A stretch of DNA of 64,000 nucleotides from JAENVU01 sp963756815 (lineage in GTDB: Bacteria; Actinomycetota; Acidimicrobiia; IMCC26256; JAENVU01). Numbering within the stretch: the first letter of the stretch is position 1; every line of letters begins with the position of its first letter. Positions 46,438 through 55,935 of the stretch are shown piece after piece. The position numbers and the translations under genes were made by a program. The notes under the pieces were generated by a model. That model made no database searches. It saw only the letters and a list, made by a program, of their open reading frames with translations, and was not told where the DNA came from. The stretch is taken from positions 1 through 64,000 of the forward strand of contig CAVWPR010000007.1 of NCBI GenBank assembly GCA_963756815.1, read 5' to 3'.

Positions 46438-47333
46438 GAGGACACCTCCGAGTCGCGGTAATAGGCGAGGAAGAGCTCGTCGAGATCGGCGTGGTGCGCG
46501 GTGACGTCGAGCACGTCCTGCGCCAACGCTGCCTCGAGCACCGGCGCCACACCGCCGGTGACGTGGAGATCGAGGCCGTGGTCACGGCACTCGACGTTCG
46601 TCACCCCGTCGAGTCGGCGGAAGGGTTCCGGATCGGGCGGGCCGGCGAACCGGAAGGCCATGACCCGAGGCGCGCGCGCCCGGAGATGCTCGACGGTGTC
46701 GGTCACCACGAGCCGGCCGTCACGAATGATGGCGACCCGGTCGGCGACGCGTTGCACCTCGGCGAGCGAGTGGGACGACAGCAGCACGGTGCGGCCTGCC
46801 CGCGCCGCCTCACGCACGAGGCGCTCGAACTCGGCCTGCATCAGGGGATCGAGTCCCGAGGTCGGCTCGTCGAGGATCAGGAGCTCGGGGACGTGGGCGA
46901 ACGCGAGCAGCAGGCCGACCTTTTGCCGGTTGCCCTTCGACAGCTCCCCGACCGGACGATCCATCTCGACGCCGAACCGGGCGACCAGGTCCTCGGCCAC
47001 CGACGGTTCGTGCGCACGGCGCGCGCGGCCGAACCATGCGAGGTGCTGCGTACCGGTCATGCGGTCGAACAGCTTCAGATCGCCGGGCAGGTAGCCGACC
47101 CGAGCGCGGATCGCGACGCTGTCGCACCGCGAGTCGAGACCGAAGAGCGAAGCCGATCCCGACGTCGGGCGTTGAAAGTCGAGCAGCGTCCGGATCGTCG
47201 TCGACTTCCCAGCACCGTTGGGACCCAGGAACCCGAAGACCTCACCCGCCTCGACCCGGAGGTCGACGTCGTCGATGCCTCGAGCACTCCCGTATCGCTT
47301 CGTCAGCTGACGGGTTTCGATCACTGCGTTCAC
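46434..47333 (-). CDS. ABC transporter ATP-binding protein
   Basis: 299 residues. Walker A (GPNGAGKSTT), signature GELSKGNRQKVG, Walker B LLILDEPTSGLDP and the H-loop SSHSLAE are all intact. DrrA-like exporter ATPase with a C-terminal extension. Coupled by ATGA overlaps both to the TetR gene upstream and the permease downstream. Confidence 0.95.
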   Translation of the reverse strand: MNAVIETRQLTKRYGSARGIDDVDLRVEAGEVFGFLGPNGAGKSTTIRTLLDFQRPTSGSASLFGLDSRCDSVAIRARVGYLPGDLKLFDRMTGTQHLAWFGRARRAHEPSVAEDLVARFGVEMDRPVGELSKGNRQKVGLLLAFAHVPELLILDEPTSGLDPLMQAEFERLVREAARAGRTVLLSSHSLAEVQRVADRVAIIRDGRLVVTDTVEHLRARAPRVMAFRFAGPPDPEPFRRLDGVTNVECRDHGLDLHVTGGVAPVLEAALAQDVLDVTAHHADLDELFLAYYRDSEVSS

Positions 47334-47953
47334 GATGGTGCGCTCCCCTCTCCGTCGGAGCCGCCGAGCATGGCGGCGATCGGCCTCGCGGCGCGGGTGA
47401 CGGCCAACTTCGGATCGACGAGGTGGTGGAAGAGCAGGCCGTCGAGCGCGGCCGCGAGCAGCAGTGCCGTTGCCTCGAGGTCGAGGTCGGCATCGATCTC
47501 GCCCGCGTCACGGCCCTGCTCGAGGCGCTCGAGGATCAGCGCGCGGAAGCGGCGCGCCGCGTTGCGGCTCCACGACCGGAACTCGGGATCGCGGGTCCCT
47601 TTGACCATCGCTTCGGCGAGGATCGTCGCAGCCGGCGTACGTCCGTGGTCGACGATCCATTCGAGGATCGCGTCGACTCCATCCCGCACGGTTGCGCCCG
47701 AGGCGAACAGGTCGATGGAGGGACCGAGCTCGCTGAGCAGCGCATACTGGGCCGCCTCGACGACCAGCGCGGACATCGTGCCGAAGTAGTAGTGCACCAG
47801 CGCCGGGTTCACCCCAGCTCGCTCCGCGACCGCTCGACCCCGAACCCGGTCGATGCCGACCTCGGCCATCAACGCGACCGTGGCGTCCAAGATCCGCGCG
47901 CGCGTGGAACCCCCGCCGTCGCCGGATGCGCTCGTGGGACGAGATTTGGTCAT
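47330..47953 (-). CDS. TetR-family regulator of the ABC exporter
   Basis: 207 residues from the ATG at 47953. HTH about residues 30-55 (VRGRAVAERAGVNPALVHYYF) and a TetR_C-type ligand domain (ILEWIVDHGRTPAATILAEAM). The upstream alternative at 47974 is rejected because a 17-bp palindrome (47952-47968) overlaps the chosen start, suggesting a leaderless, autorepressed transcript. First gene of a three-gene operon with the ABC transporter. Confidence 0.88.
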   Translation of the reverse strand: MTKSRPTSASGDGGGSTRARILDATVALMAEVGIDRVRGRAVAERAGVNPALVHYYFGTMSALVVEAAQYALLSELGPSIDLFASGATVRDGVDAILEWIVDHGRTPAATILAEAMVKGTRDPEFRSWSRNAARRFRALILERLEQGRDAGEIDADLDLEATALLLAAALDGLLFHHLVDPKLAVTRAARPIAAMLGGSDGEGSAPS

Positions 47954-47968
47954 ATGCTTAAAGCATAT
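47952..47968. promoter_or_regulatory. palindromic TetR operator overlapping the start codon
   Basis: ATATGCTTAAAGCATAT: 8-bp perfect arms around one central base, AT-rich in a GC-rich region and covering the TetR ATG and the base before it. Almost certainly the autoregulatory site. Confidence 0.8.
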
Positions 47969-48033
47969 CGCCAACTCCTACGGGTGGTGACGACGCGCCA
48001 CCAGCCCGTCCTCCTGCTGCGACGAGACCGAAA

Positions 48034-48061
48034 AGGGAGCCCCCCGGGCGGAGGGCTCCCT
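48034..48061 (-). terminator. rho-independent terminator of the CHRD lipoprotein gene
   Basis: AGGGAGCCC and GGGCTCCCT form a 9-bp stem with a 10-base loop, followed on the minus strand by TTTTC. Located 31 bases after the lipoprotein stop. Confidence 0.8.
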
Positions 48062-48091
48062 CTCGGCGATGTTCGACGAGCGCGCGCCTCT

Positions 48092-49240
48092 CTAGCGGAT
48101 GAGTCCGCAGGATGCGGGCACGGTGGCTTCCTGGGGCAGGGACGGGTCCAGGTCGGACGGGCCCTTGCTGAAGTCGTACGCACCGTTGTGGTTCGTGTCG
48201 ATGCCGTGCGAGACCACGTGGTAGTCGGTGAGGTGATCCGCGACCGCAGTCGGGATCTCGGTACCGATGGCCAGCTTGCGCACGTAGGTGTAGTTGCCAT
48301 TCGCGTCCGCGACCGGGAACCGGTCGACTGCAAGTCCACTCGACGGTGACGTGTCACCGGTGGTCGTCAGGGACACGACGATCGGCCCGTAGTCCGGCGC
48401 GGCTTCGAGCGTCGCGATCAGGCCGTCGTGGTTCGTGTCCGCCGCGATCGTCGGGCACTCGTGCATCCCGGGACCGTGGATGTGCTGCGCGTGCACCAGA
48501 CCGGGCGCGGAACGCTTCCCGGTCACCGTCACCGTCACGAAGTTGCCGTCACGGACGAGGCTCACGTCGGCCTCGGCCTTCGAGTCGCCCGACGCGCTCT
48601 TGTCGTGCGGCACCTCTTCGCCCTTGACCCGGACCGTGTCCATCGTGCCGGGCATGTTCATGTCGTGGTCGCCGTGACCGTTCCCAGGCTCGATGAGTCC
48701 GCACGACGCGGGCACGGTGGCTTCCTGGGGCAGGGACGGGTCCAGGTCGGACGGGCCCTTGCTGAAGTCGTACGCACCGTTGTGGTTGGTGTCGATGCCG
48801 TGCGAGACCACGTGGTAGTCGGTGAGGTGATCCGCGACCGCGGCCGGGATGTCGACACCGACGGTGAAGTCGCGCTGGTAGTGGTAGTTGCCGTTCGCAT
48901 CGGCGACCGGGAACCGGTCGACCGCGAGACCACTCGACGGCGAGGTGTCCCCACTCGTGGTCAGCGACACGACGATCGGGCCGTAGTCCGGCGCGGCTTC
49001 GAGCGTCGCGATCAGGCCGTCGTGGTTCGTGTCCGCCCCGATCGTCGGGCACTCGTGCATCCCGGGACCGTGGATGTGCTGCGCGTGCACCAGACCGGGC
49101 GCGGAACGCTTCCCGTCGACGGTGATCGTGAGGATCCCGCCGTGGCGCACCATCTGCACGTCGGCCTCGGCGCGACTGTCACCCGACGCGTCGTCGCTGT
49201 GAGGCACTTCCTCACCCTGCACATGCACCGCGGCCATGCC
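48092..49240 (-). repeat. 594-bp in-frame tandem duplication inside the CHRD lipoprotein gene
   Basis: The block from about 48092 to 48640 recurs from about 48686 to 49234, for example GATGAGTCCGCA at 48098 and 48692, exactly 594 bases or 198 codons apart. Long stretches are identical, implying recent duplication or gene conversion. Confidence 0.85.
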
Positions 49241-49402
49241 GTGGCTCATGTCCATGCCGGGCATGCTCGAGTCGTGACCGGACGACGATCCCGACGGCTG
49301 CGCGTTCGTCGACGGACCGCCGACGGCACTACACGCTGCCGTCAGCGTTAATGCTGCAACTGATACGCCGAACAATTTCGCGGCGCCGAACCTTCGTGAC
49401 AT
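48092..49402 (-). CDS. lipoprotein with two near-identical CHRD-like domains
   Basis: 436 residues from the ATG at 49402, giving a signal peptide and lipobox LTAAC near residue 24. Met/His-rich copper-type segment (HDSSMPGMDMSHGM) and then two ~198-residue CHRD-like units with the same key motifs (KRSAPGLVHAQHIHGPGMHE, DTNHDGLIATLEAAPDYGP, DYHVVSHGIDTNHNGAYD). A second Met/His linker (HGDHDMNMPGTMD) separates them. The unit repeats every 594 bp with very high nucleotide identity, so the duplication is recent. A periplasmic metal- or redox-linked role is inferred. Confidence 0.85.
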   Translation of the reverse strand: MSRRFGAAKLFGVSVAALTLTAACSAVGGPSTNAQPSGSSSGHDSSMPGMDMSHGMAAVHVQGEEVPHSDDASGDSRAEADVQMVRHGGILTITVDGKRSAPGLVHAQHIHGPGMHECPTIGADTNHDGLIATLEAAPDYGPIVVSLTTSGDTSPSSGLAVDRFPVADANGNYHYQRDFTVGVDIPAAVADHLTDYHVVSHGIDTNHNGAYDFSKGPSDLDPSLPQEATVPASCGLIEPGNGHGDHDMNMPGTMDTVRVKGEEVPHDKSASGDSKAEADVSLVRDGNFVTVTVTGKRSAPGLVHAQHIHGPGMHECPTIAADTNHDGLIATLEAAPDYGPIVVSLTTTGDTSPSSGLAVDRFPVADANGNYTYVRKLAIGTEIPTAVADHLTDYHVVSHGIDTNHNGAYDFSKGPSDLDPSLPQEATVPASCGLIR

Positions 49403-49621
49403 TCGAGAGCTCCAAGACTCCGCCCCTGGAATTTGGATACGCAAGCAAAGCCACCGCGAGGGAATGCAATGAGTCGCGAACGACGCAGCGCTTCGCTTAC
49501 GTCAGTAGTTCGGCGCCGACACCAGCTGCGGATGTCGGAGCTTTGCACCGCCGGGGACCCGGGCAGCAGACCGGCGATACCCGCGGACACCAGCGCCGAA
49601 CCGAGCGACTCCGGCAACGGT

Positions 49622-50788
49622 TCAGTCGCTCGTCCCTTCGGCCGGACCGTTCCAGCGGATGAGTACGAGCGTGGCGTCGTCATCGAGCTGATCGGCTTGG
49701 TACTCGAGGACGGAGCGCACGATCTGCCGCACGATCTCTTCGGGTTCGAGGAGGTCCGAGGTGTGTTGGCCCGCAATATCCACCAGGCAGTCGAGGCCGA
49801 ACTGATCGCCGCCGGGTTCGTGCGCTTCGATCACGCCGTCGGTGAAGAGCAACACGCTGTCGCCAGGTTGCAGCGTGTCGGTCGCAACCGAGGGAGCGGC
49901 CGTTCGTTCGAGCGCCGACGCGATTCCCCACGGAAGGGTGGGCTCGCACTTCAGTTCGCGGGTCACCTGACCATCGCGGATGAGCAGCGGAAGTGGATGG
50001 CCCGCATTGGTCCAGGTCATCGTTCCCGTGTCGACGTCGATCTGCGCGAGCTGACCGGTTGCGAATGTGGGCGGTGGGCAATGGGCGGCGATCACCTCGT
50101 CGAGGTTGGTGTGAATCTGTTCGAGCGTGCGGCCCTCACGTCGATCATGCCGGTAGGAGCCCATGGCCAACGCCGACATCAGCGCCGACGCAACACCGTG
50201 ACCCATTGCGTCGATGATCCCGACGTCGAGCACTCGGCCGTTGAGCGCATAGTCGAAACAGTCGCCGGCCACGTCGTAGGCCGGTTCAGCACGCCCGCCA
50301 CCGTCACGCTGGGCGTCTTGAACACCAACGGCGGGAGAAGATCCCACTGCAGGCTGGCGGCCAGCGAGAGCGCACGACGCCGACGATGAAGGTTGTACAT
50401 GTCGGTCGTCCGCGCCTGCGTCGCGATCAGGTACCCGGCGAGCAGTCCGAGCTCCTCGCATGCGCCGAGGACAGAGTCGGCCGGGCCCGGCACGGTGAGC
50501 GCCAGGACCCCGGTACGGTCCGACCCTTCGATGATCGGTGACCAGACGCGGGTTTCGTTGGGCCGTTCCGCGACCACCGCGGCTCCGCCGACGAATGCGC
50601 GTCCCGCCATCGATCCGACGACGGGCTCTTGCGCGGGTAGCTCGGCGTGGGCGCCGCTGTCCGGGAGTGGCACGAGCGCCGTCTGCGAGAAGTCGACCCG
50701 ATACACCACGACGTCGGATCCACCGAGCGTTCGCAGCCCGCGACATGATGCTCGTCACGGATTCGGGGGCCGCTTGCGCGTTGCGCAT
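49622..50788 (-). CDS. GAF - PP2C (SpoIIE/RsbU) phosphatase, two frameshifts
   Basis: A GAF-like N-terminus (VVYRVDFSQTALVPLPDSG) and a PP2C/SpoIIE phosphatase (AGDCFDYALNGRVLDVGIIDAMGHG, NAGHPLPLLIRDG, LLFTDGVIEAH), seen in three frames joined at about 50725 and 50285. ATG 50788 is chosen as the most likely start; ATG 50878 is possible. This class dephosphorylates anti-anti-sigma factors in general stress control. A decayed RsbW-like kinase piece lies just upstream, consistent with a former partner-switch cassette. Confidence 0.8.
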   Translation of the reverse strand: MRNAQAAPESVTSIMSRAANARWIRRRGVSGRLLADGARATPGQRRPRRATRARARRRIDGGTRIRRRSRGGRGTAQRNPRLVTDHRRVGPYRGPGAHRAGPGRLCPRRMRGARTARRVPDRDAGADDRHVQPSSSASCALAGRQPAVGSSPAVGVQDAQRDGGGRAEPAYDVAGDCFDYALNGRVLDVGIIDAMGHGVASALMSALAMGSYRHDRREGRTLEQIHTNLDEVIAAHCPPPTFATGQLAQIDVDTGTMTWTNAGHPLPLLIRDGQVTRELKCEPTLPWGIASALERTAAPSVATDTLQPGDSVLLFTDGVIEAHEPGGDQFGLDCLVDIAGQHTSDLLEPEEIVRQIVRSVLEYQADQLDDDATLVLIRWNGPAEGTSD

Positions 50789-50887
50789 CGCGCCACCGAG
50801 GTCGAAGCGGACGCGACTCACGCCACGGCTGCAATCCGTCCGTGGCACGAGCGGGCACACCTGGGGCAGACCCGCCATGCCGGGCCG

Positions 50888-51065
50888 TCAACGGTGTGGC
50901 ACGTCACGGTAGGTCCCGGCCTCGGTGCGTCGGGTTCCCCATCGGGAAGCCAGAGCTTCGAGCAGGGCAAGTCCGCGACCATCGCAGTCGGCGGATCGAG
51001 CCTCGCGGGCGCCCAGTGCGGTGGAAGGCAGCGTCGCGGTGCACATGCTCACTGCCGTCGATTCT
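50888..51065 (-). pseudogene. RsbW-like anti-sigma kinase remnant
   Basis: The minus strand reads ATLPSTALGAREAR, like the N-terminal P-S-GAAR motif of RsbW-type ATPases, joined directly to CDGRGLALLEALASRWGTRR, like their C-terminal G2-box region. About 80 residues with the nucleotide pocket are missing. A short, low-confidence call, supported by the phosphatase next to it. Confidence 0.4.
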
Positions 51066-51205
51066 GGTCGCGTGCCCGTTGTCGTACCCGAAACGAGACA
51101 GCCGAACCCGGCGTCAGGGTTGCCTCCGCAGCACCGGCAGCGCTGCGGATCCTCATCGCCGGTGCGGGCCGCGCTTCCGCCGTCGTCGTCGCCGCCGCGA
51201 TCTAC

Positions 51206-51312
51206 GTCGCGTCGATGACTGGTGTTGCTCTTCACCGGCGGAGTCCTGTGCACGGTCGGCGCGGTGTTCTTCGGCCCCGAGTGGCCCCGCCGGTTCCGGA
51301 TCCCAGAACGGC
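51206..51312 (+). pseudogene. possible haemolysin III-like membrane fragment
   Basis: VLLFTGGVLCTVGAVFFGPEW, read from about 51219, resembles the C-terminal span of haemolysin III/TrhA family membrane proteins. No start or matching upstream part remains. It belongs with the decayed stretch 50879-51313. Weak, similarity by eye only. Confidence 0.25.
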
Positions 51313-51313
51313 G

Positions 51314-54300
51314 TCAGCGCGACGCGATTCGTGCGCTGTCCTCGGCGATGCTCGCGAGTCCCAAGCGGTCCGCCAGCCGGTGTGCCTTGTTCGCAGCCTG
51401 GTGAGCCGCGGCGTCGTTCTGCATACGGCGATGGGCTCGGGCCATCGAGAGCTGGTTCTTCGCCTGCAGCGTCGGACTCTGGGCGTCCCTGGTCAACGAG
51501 CGTTGGAAGTGCTTGAGCGCTTGCTCGGGACGGCCCGAGGCGAAGGCCGCGCCGCCGAGATAGCGGTCCTTGGCGCCCAGATAGGCGACGGGCCAGCCCA
51601 GTACGACACCGCGGGCGGGGTGGTGCTGGAGCGATACGTAGACCCGCTCGGCGAGCTCGCAAAGCGCGACATCGGTTGGTCGGTCGGTCGTGAGGACTTC
51701 GAGCGACTCGGCGAGCAACGCGAGGAACGGCGCGCGCAGGATGCCGCGCGGGGTGTGCGTCACGATGTCGGGTGACGCAGCCTCGAACGCGAGGACGCGC
51801 TCGGCCGCGCCAGGACCGTGCGCCCATGCCGCGCATCCACGCGGACGCCGCGGACCAGATCGGGATCGGTCCTTCCAGTGGGCGCTGCTCGTCGACGAGG
51901 TCGAGCAGGTCGATGCGACCGCGGAACTCGCCGCGGGTGTGCATGAGGATCACTCGTTGACCGCGGACGATCTGGGCCGCAGTCGTCCCGCCGAAACCAG
52001 GTCCGATCGTCTCGGCGCGGGTGATCGCTTCCTCCGCGTGCTCGAGATCGCCCGAGTAGATCGCCCAGAGGGCATCCATCGTCGCGAGTTGAAAGGCCTG
52101 CACCATCCCGCCGGTGGACATGGCGAGCACTCGGTACCGCTCGATCGCCGTTGCTGCCGCGCCCGCCGCCCCGGCAATGAGGTCGTCGACCACCGTCGCC
52201 AACAGCGCGTTCCCGAGATAGTACGGGGATCTCGGCGTCGCGAGCATCCTACGACTCAGACGTCGCGTCACCGACGGTGGGTCGACGTCGAGCAGACTCT
52301 TCCGCGACCACCACAGGATCTCCGCGCGGTGGTCGGGATCGACGACGCGGGGCAACTGCTCGAGGGCGCGCCGCGCGTCGTCCTCTGTTCCCGGCGCCGC
52401 CCCGGTCTGGAACATGCCGCCGGCCCGGCACGCGTCGACACGTGCCCGGAGCACGACCTCATCTGCGGGAAGTCGGTCCGCCATCGCAGCGAGCCGGTGC
52501 TCGAGATCGCCCCCGAAGCGCGAGGGATCCCAGGTCACGTGTGAGGCGAGGAGCAACGCCTCGGCCTCGAGGAGGGGGTCGTCGGCCCGCTCGAGCACGA
52601 CCGACAGGTCGGCCTCGGCGCCGTCCCAGTCGGCCGCCGCCCACCGGACCCGGGCACGGCGTAGGTGCACCTCGGTCCCGAGCCGCTGGTCGCTGATCGT
52701 CTCGGCCGCGTCGTAGAGGCGCAGCGCGGCCAACCGGTCAGCGTCCTCGAGCTTTGCGGCGGCGGCGAGAAGATGGTGGACAGCGGACGCACGTGCGACG
52801 TTCGGCAGCCTGGTGCGGCGCGCGTGCTCTGCGAGCCGGAGCGCGAGATCGGCTGCCTCGTCGACTGGCGCCGAGATCAGACGATCCGACAGGTATTCGA
52901 TCGCGCGCTCGTGCAGCGCTCGTCGTTCGCTCGGCTCGAGCAGCTGATACGCAGCCTCGGCCCAGTTGACGTGCAAGAAGACGAGATCATCCCCGACACG
53001 GCGGACGATCTGTTCGCGTTCCGCCTCGTGCCACAACCGATCGGCCGTCCCGCCGTCTTGGTCGAGGGCCGCGAGCAGCGTGAGGTCCACCACGGTGCCG
53101 GACGCCGCGACGGACGCGACCGCGAGCGAGCGTTGTGTGAACCGCGCCCGCCGGCGGAGTTGTCGATGGAACACCTCGTCGACCTTGTCCTGGTCATCGG
53201 CGGGCATTGCCGCGAATTCGAGGTTGAGCAGCTCGAGTGGCGTGACGCAACGATCCGTCAGCTCGCGAGCTCGGAGGGCCGACAATTCCAGGCCGCGGAG
53301 GTCGCGCACGAAGGCCTGCACGGCGAGGATGTCGAGGCCCGCGAGCTCGATGTGACGTCCTTGTGCGGTCGCGTCGTGAGTGACGCTGCGTCCGCTGACC
53401 ACGCGTGTCGTGGCCACGACCACCACCCGTCGGGGGAACGCCGCCCGGATCTGCGTGAGGAAGCTGTTGACGTCGATGTCGGCTTCGTGGACGTTGTCGA
53501 GCGCCAGAACCACGGGGCCGTCGCTCGTCAGGACATCGAGCAACGCGCCGGCAGCGCGGACGAGCTCGGCACCTGGATCGACGGGCTCGGCCGTCACGCG
53601 CCCGCCGCTCGCGCTGAGCCCGAGGAGGGCGTCGACGCGCGCCGCGGATTCGACGAGGGCGCTGGTGGGCACGTCCGAGAAGAGTCGCCGCCAGAACGGG
53701 CGGAACGCCGAAGCGAGCGCGGCACGCATGGGAGCTCCTCCCGAGAGGTCGGCGCGCAGGAAGGCGACGGATGGATCGACCGAGCCGGCCAGGTGGTCGA
53801 TCATGTTCGTCTTGCCCGACCCCGCCCGCCCTTCGATCCAGATGACTTGCGAGCGATCGTCGGCGCCCGCCAGCACTCCGGCGATCTCCGCGATCTCACG
53901 GTCGCGGCCTATCGGCCGGGCCGTGGCCGGAGCCGGTTCCGGTGCGCCCCACCGACGGGCGCCGGCGACCAGGCGCCCGGCCTGATCGCGCAGTGGGTTC
54001 GGTTCCGGGCGTTCCGCCGACCATCGCGTCAGTGTCTCGGCCGCCGCGACGGCGTCGTCGGCGTCGATCTCTCCGACGACACGACCGAACCAGCTGATCG
54101 GGGTCGCGACGCCGCTGTTCGTCCACCTGCGGAGCAGGTCGAGATCGAACTGGCGGGTCGCGATCATCGCGCTCGTCGCGTGATCGCAACTCATGCGTCG
54201 CAGCTCGAGGAGCTCGGCGATCGCGGCTCCTACCGGCGTTCCCTCGCCCGTCTCGACGAGGTCGCCGTCGGCGAAGGGCGGACCGCGCCACAACTGATCG

Positions 54301-54653
54301 GCGCGGCGCGCCTCGATCGTGGGGTCCGTGGCCTGCATCGAAGCGCGCGCTGCAGCGCGGAACTTCGCGACGTCTGTCCGGATGTCCGGGTGGAGCTCGA
54401 TCAGACCGGAGCGGGCGCGCGCCACGTGATGCAGCGGTCGGCCCACGAGTTGGCGCAGTCGGGACAGGCGTGAATCGATCGTTCTCGGCGAGAGGTACAG
54501 CACGTGACGCGCAAGAGCGAGCTTCGTGATCGGCTGCTCGAGGAGCGCGAGCGCGAGCAAGAGGCCGACGAGCTGCGGAGGCACCCGCAGCACGTCGCCG
54601 TCGACCGTCAGGTTCAGGTGGCCGAGAACCTCGATCCAGACCTCGAGATCCAC
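51314..54653 (-). CDS. BTAD/AAA-type transcriptional regulator (frameshifted near C-terminus)
   Basis: About 1112 codons. An N-terminal winged-helix-like region (LGHLNLTVDGDVLRVPPQLV ... RLSRLRQLVG) and a BTAD-like segment are followed by an AAA/STAND ATPase (Walker A EGRAGSGKTN; LALDNVHEAD) and a long TPR-type helical tail. The last ~150 codons are in a different frame joined at about 51800-51835 (GRGPGAAERVL, then THTPRGILRAPF, to RIASR). SARP/AfsR-like architecture without a C-terminal HTH; controls an unknown target. GTG start at 54653. Confidence 0.85.
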
Positions 54654-55019
54654 GCTCCGAGGCTAGCGACGCGGCGAGGACGGCACCCGGTGAACGGCAG
54701 TCCGAGCCGGTCGGATCGCCGGCGCGACGCAAGCGACGCGCAAGTCATGTGGTCCTGGCACCCCGCCATACTCCGACGGCGAGAACGTTCGCACGAGGTG
54801 AGGGGGCGCTCGACGACGGCGGCGGGGTCTGCGGCTCGTGCCTCGCCGTCACCGGTCCGTGACCGTGACGCTGGCGGCCTCGTGCCGCCGACGTCAGGAG
54901 TTTCGGATCGTGCGCCGAACTCCACACCGGACGCCTTTCGCCGCGCCGGGTTCACGCCCGGTGACGCAAGTGCCCGTCGGTACCACCCGACGGGCACAGG
55001 TTCCCGGGACGCGAACGCC
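54654..55019. other. 366-base gap with a terminator-like stem-loop
   Basis: Between the regulator start and the hydratase stop. Apart from the stem-loop at 54970-54997, no gene or strong repeat is visible; the promoter of the BTAD regulator should lie near 54660-54720. Confidence 0.5.
54970..54997 (-). terminator. stem-loop terminator after the hydratase gene
   Basis: TGCCCGTCGG (54971-54980) and CCGACGGGCA (54987-54996) form an 11-bp stem with one more G-C pair and a 6-base loop, 23 bases after the hydratase stop on the minus strand. No U-run. Confidence 0.6.
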
Positions 55020-55808
55020 CTACCTGCCTTCGAACTGCGGTCGTCGCTTTTCGAGAAATGCCTTCATGCCCTCGATTTGGTCGGCCGAGCTGCTGCAGCG
55101 ACGGACGGCATCACGTTCGATCCGGAGGGCAGCCTCGAGCGGAAGGTGCTCGGCACCGACCACCGCGCGCAGCACGCCGGCAACCGCGATCGGTGGCTGC
55201 GCCGCGAGCTCGTCGGCGAGTTCGCAGGCGCGCGCTTTGAGCTCCTCCACGGGGTGGACCTCGTGCGCGAGACCGATGTCGAGGGCGGTCGGCCCATCGA
55301 TCTTCTTCGCTCGCAAGATCATGTCGAGCGCACGCGCTCGACCGACCGTACGGGTCAGGCGGGCGGTGCCACCCCATGCGGGGACGGTGCCGAGATCCAG
55401 CTCGGGCAGCCCAATGCGCGCGCCTTCGCTGGCCGCGAGACGGAAGTGACACGCGAGCGGAAGCTCGAGTCCGCCGCCGAGGCAGTACCCGAACATCGTC
55501 GCGATCACGGGCTTGTCGAGCTGCTCGATCAACGAGAGTACGCGCAGACGTTGATCGAGCACCGCTTCGAATCCGCCGCGATCCTGCGCACCCGACATCA
55601 GCTGCTTCAGGTCCATCCCGACGCTGAAGTTCTCGTTGCCGGCCGCCGTGATCACGACCGCCCGGACGTCTCGATCGTCCCGCAGCGCGATCACTGCTCG
55701 TTCGAGCTCATCCATGTACTCGAACGTCATTCGGTTGCGGGGCGGGTCCTGGTTCTCCAGGATCACGATTCGGCCCCGGCGCTCGATTCCCAACGCGGTT
55801 TCCGTCAT
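55020..55808 (-). CDS. enoyl-CoA hydratase/isomerase family protein
   Basis: 262 residues of crotonase fold. GNENFSVGMDLKQL and the oxyanion region FGYCLGGGLELPLAC are intact, with PELDLGTVPAWGG in place of the usual catalytic Glu loops; it may be hydratase, isomerase or a related lyase. GGAGGAG lies 9 bases before the ATG at 55808. Followed by the second CoA-transferase gene upstream, pointing to acyl-CoA catabolism. Confidence 0.9.
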   Translation of the reverse strand: MTETALGIERRGRIVILENQDPPRNRMTFEYMDELERAVIALRDDRDVRAVVITAAGNENFSVGMDLKQLMSGAQDRGGFEAVLDQRLRVLSLIEQLDKPVIATMFGYCLGGGLELPLACHFRLAASEGARIGLPELDLGTVPAWGGTARLTRTVGRARALDMILRAKKIDGPTALDIGLAHEVHPVEELKARACELADELAAQPPIAVAGVLRAVVGAEHLPLEAALRIERDAVRRCSSSADQIEGMKAFLEKRRPQFEGR

Positions 55809-55935
55809 CGAGCCATTCTCCTCCACCAATGCGCCCGGCAGGTCATGTCGTCCACTCTCGTCGGAGTCGGCCCGCCGCTGCTGCCGGACATCGAGGCGGC
55901 TGGTGTCGTCGCCCGTGCTGGCACGAGTGTTGCCG

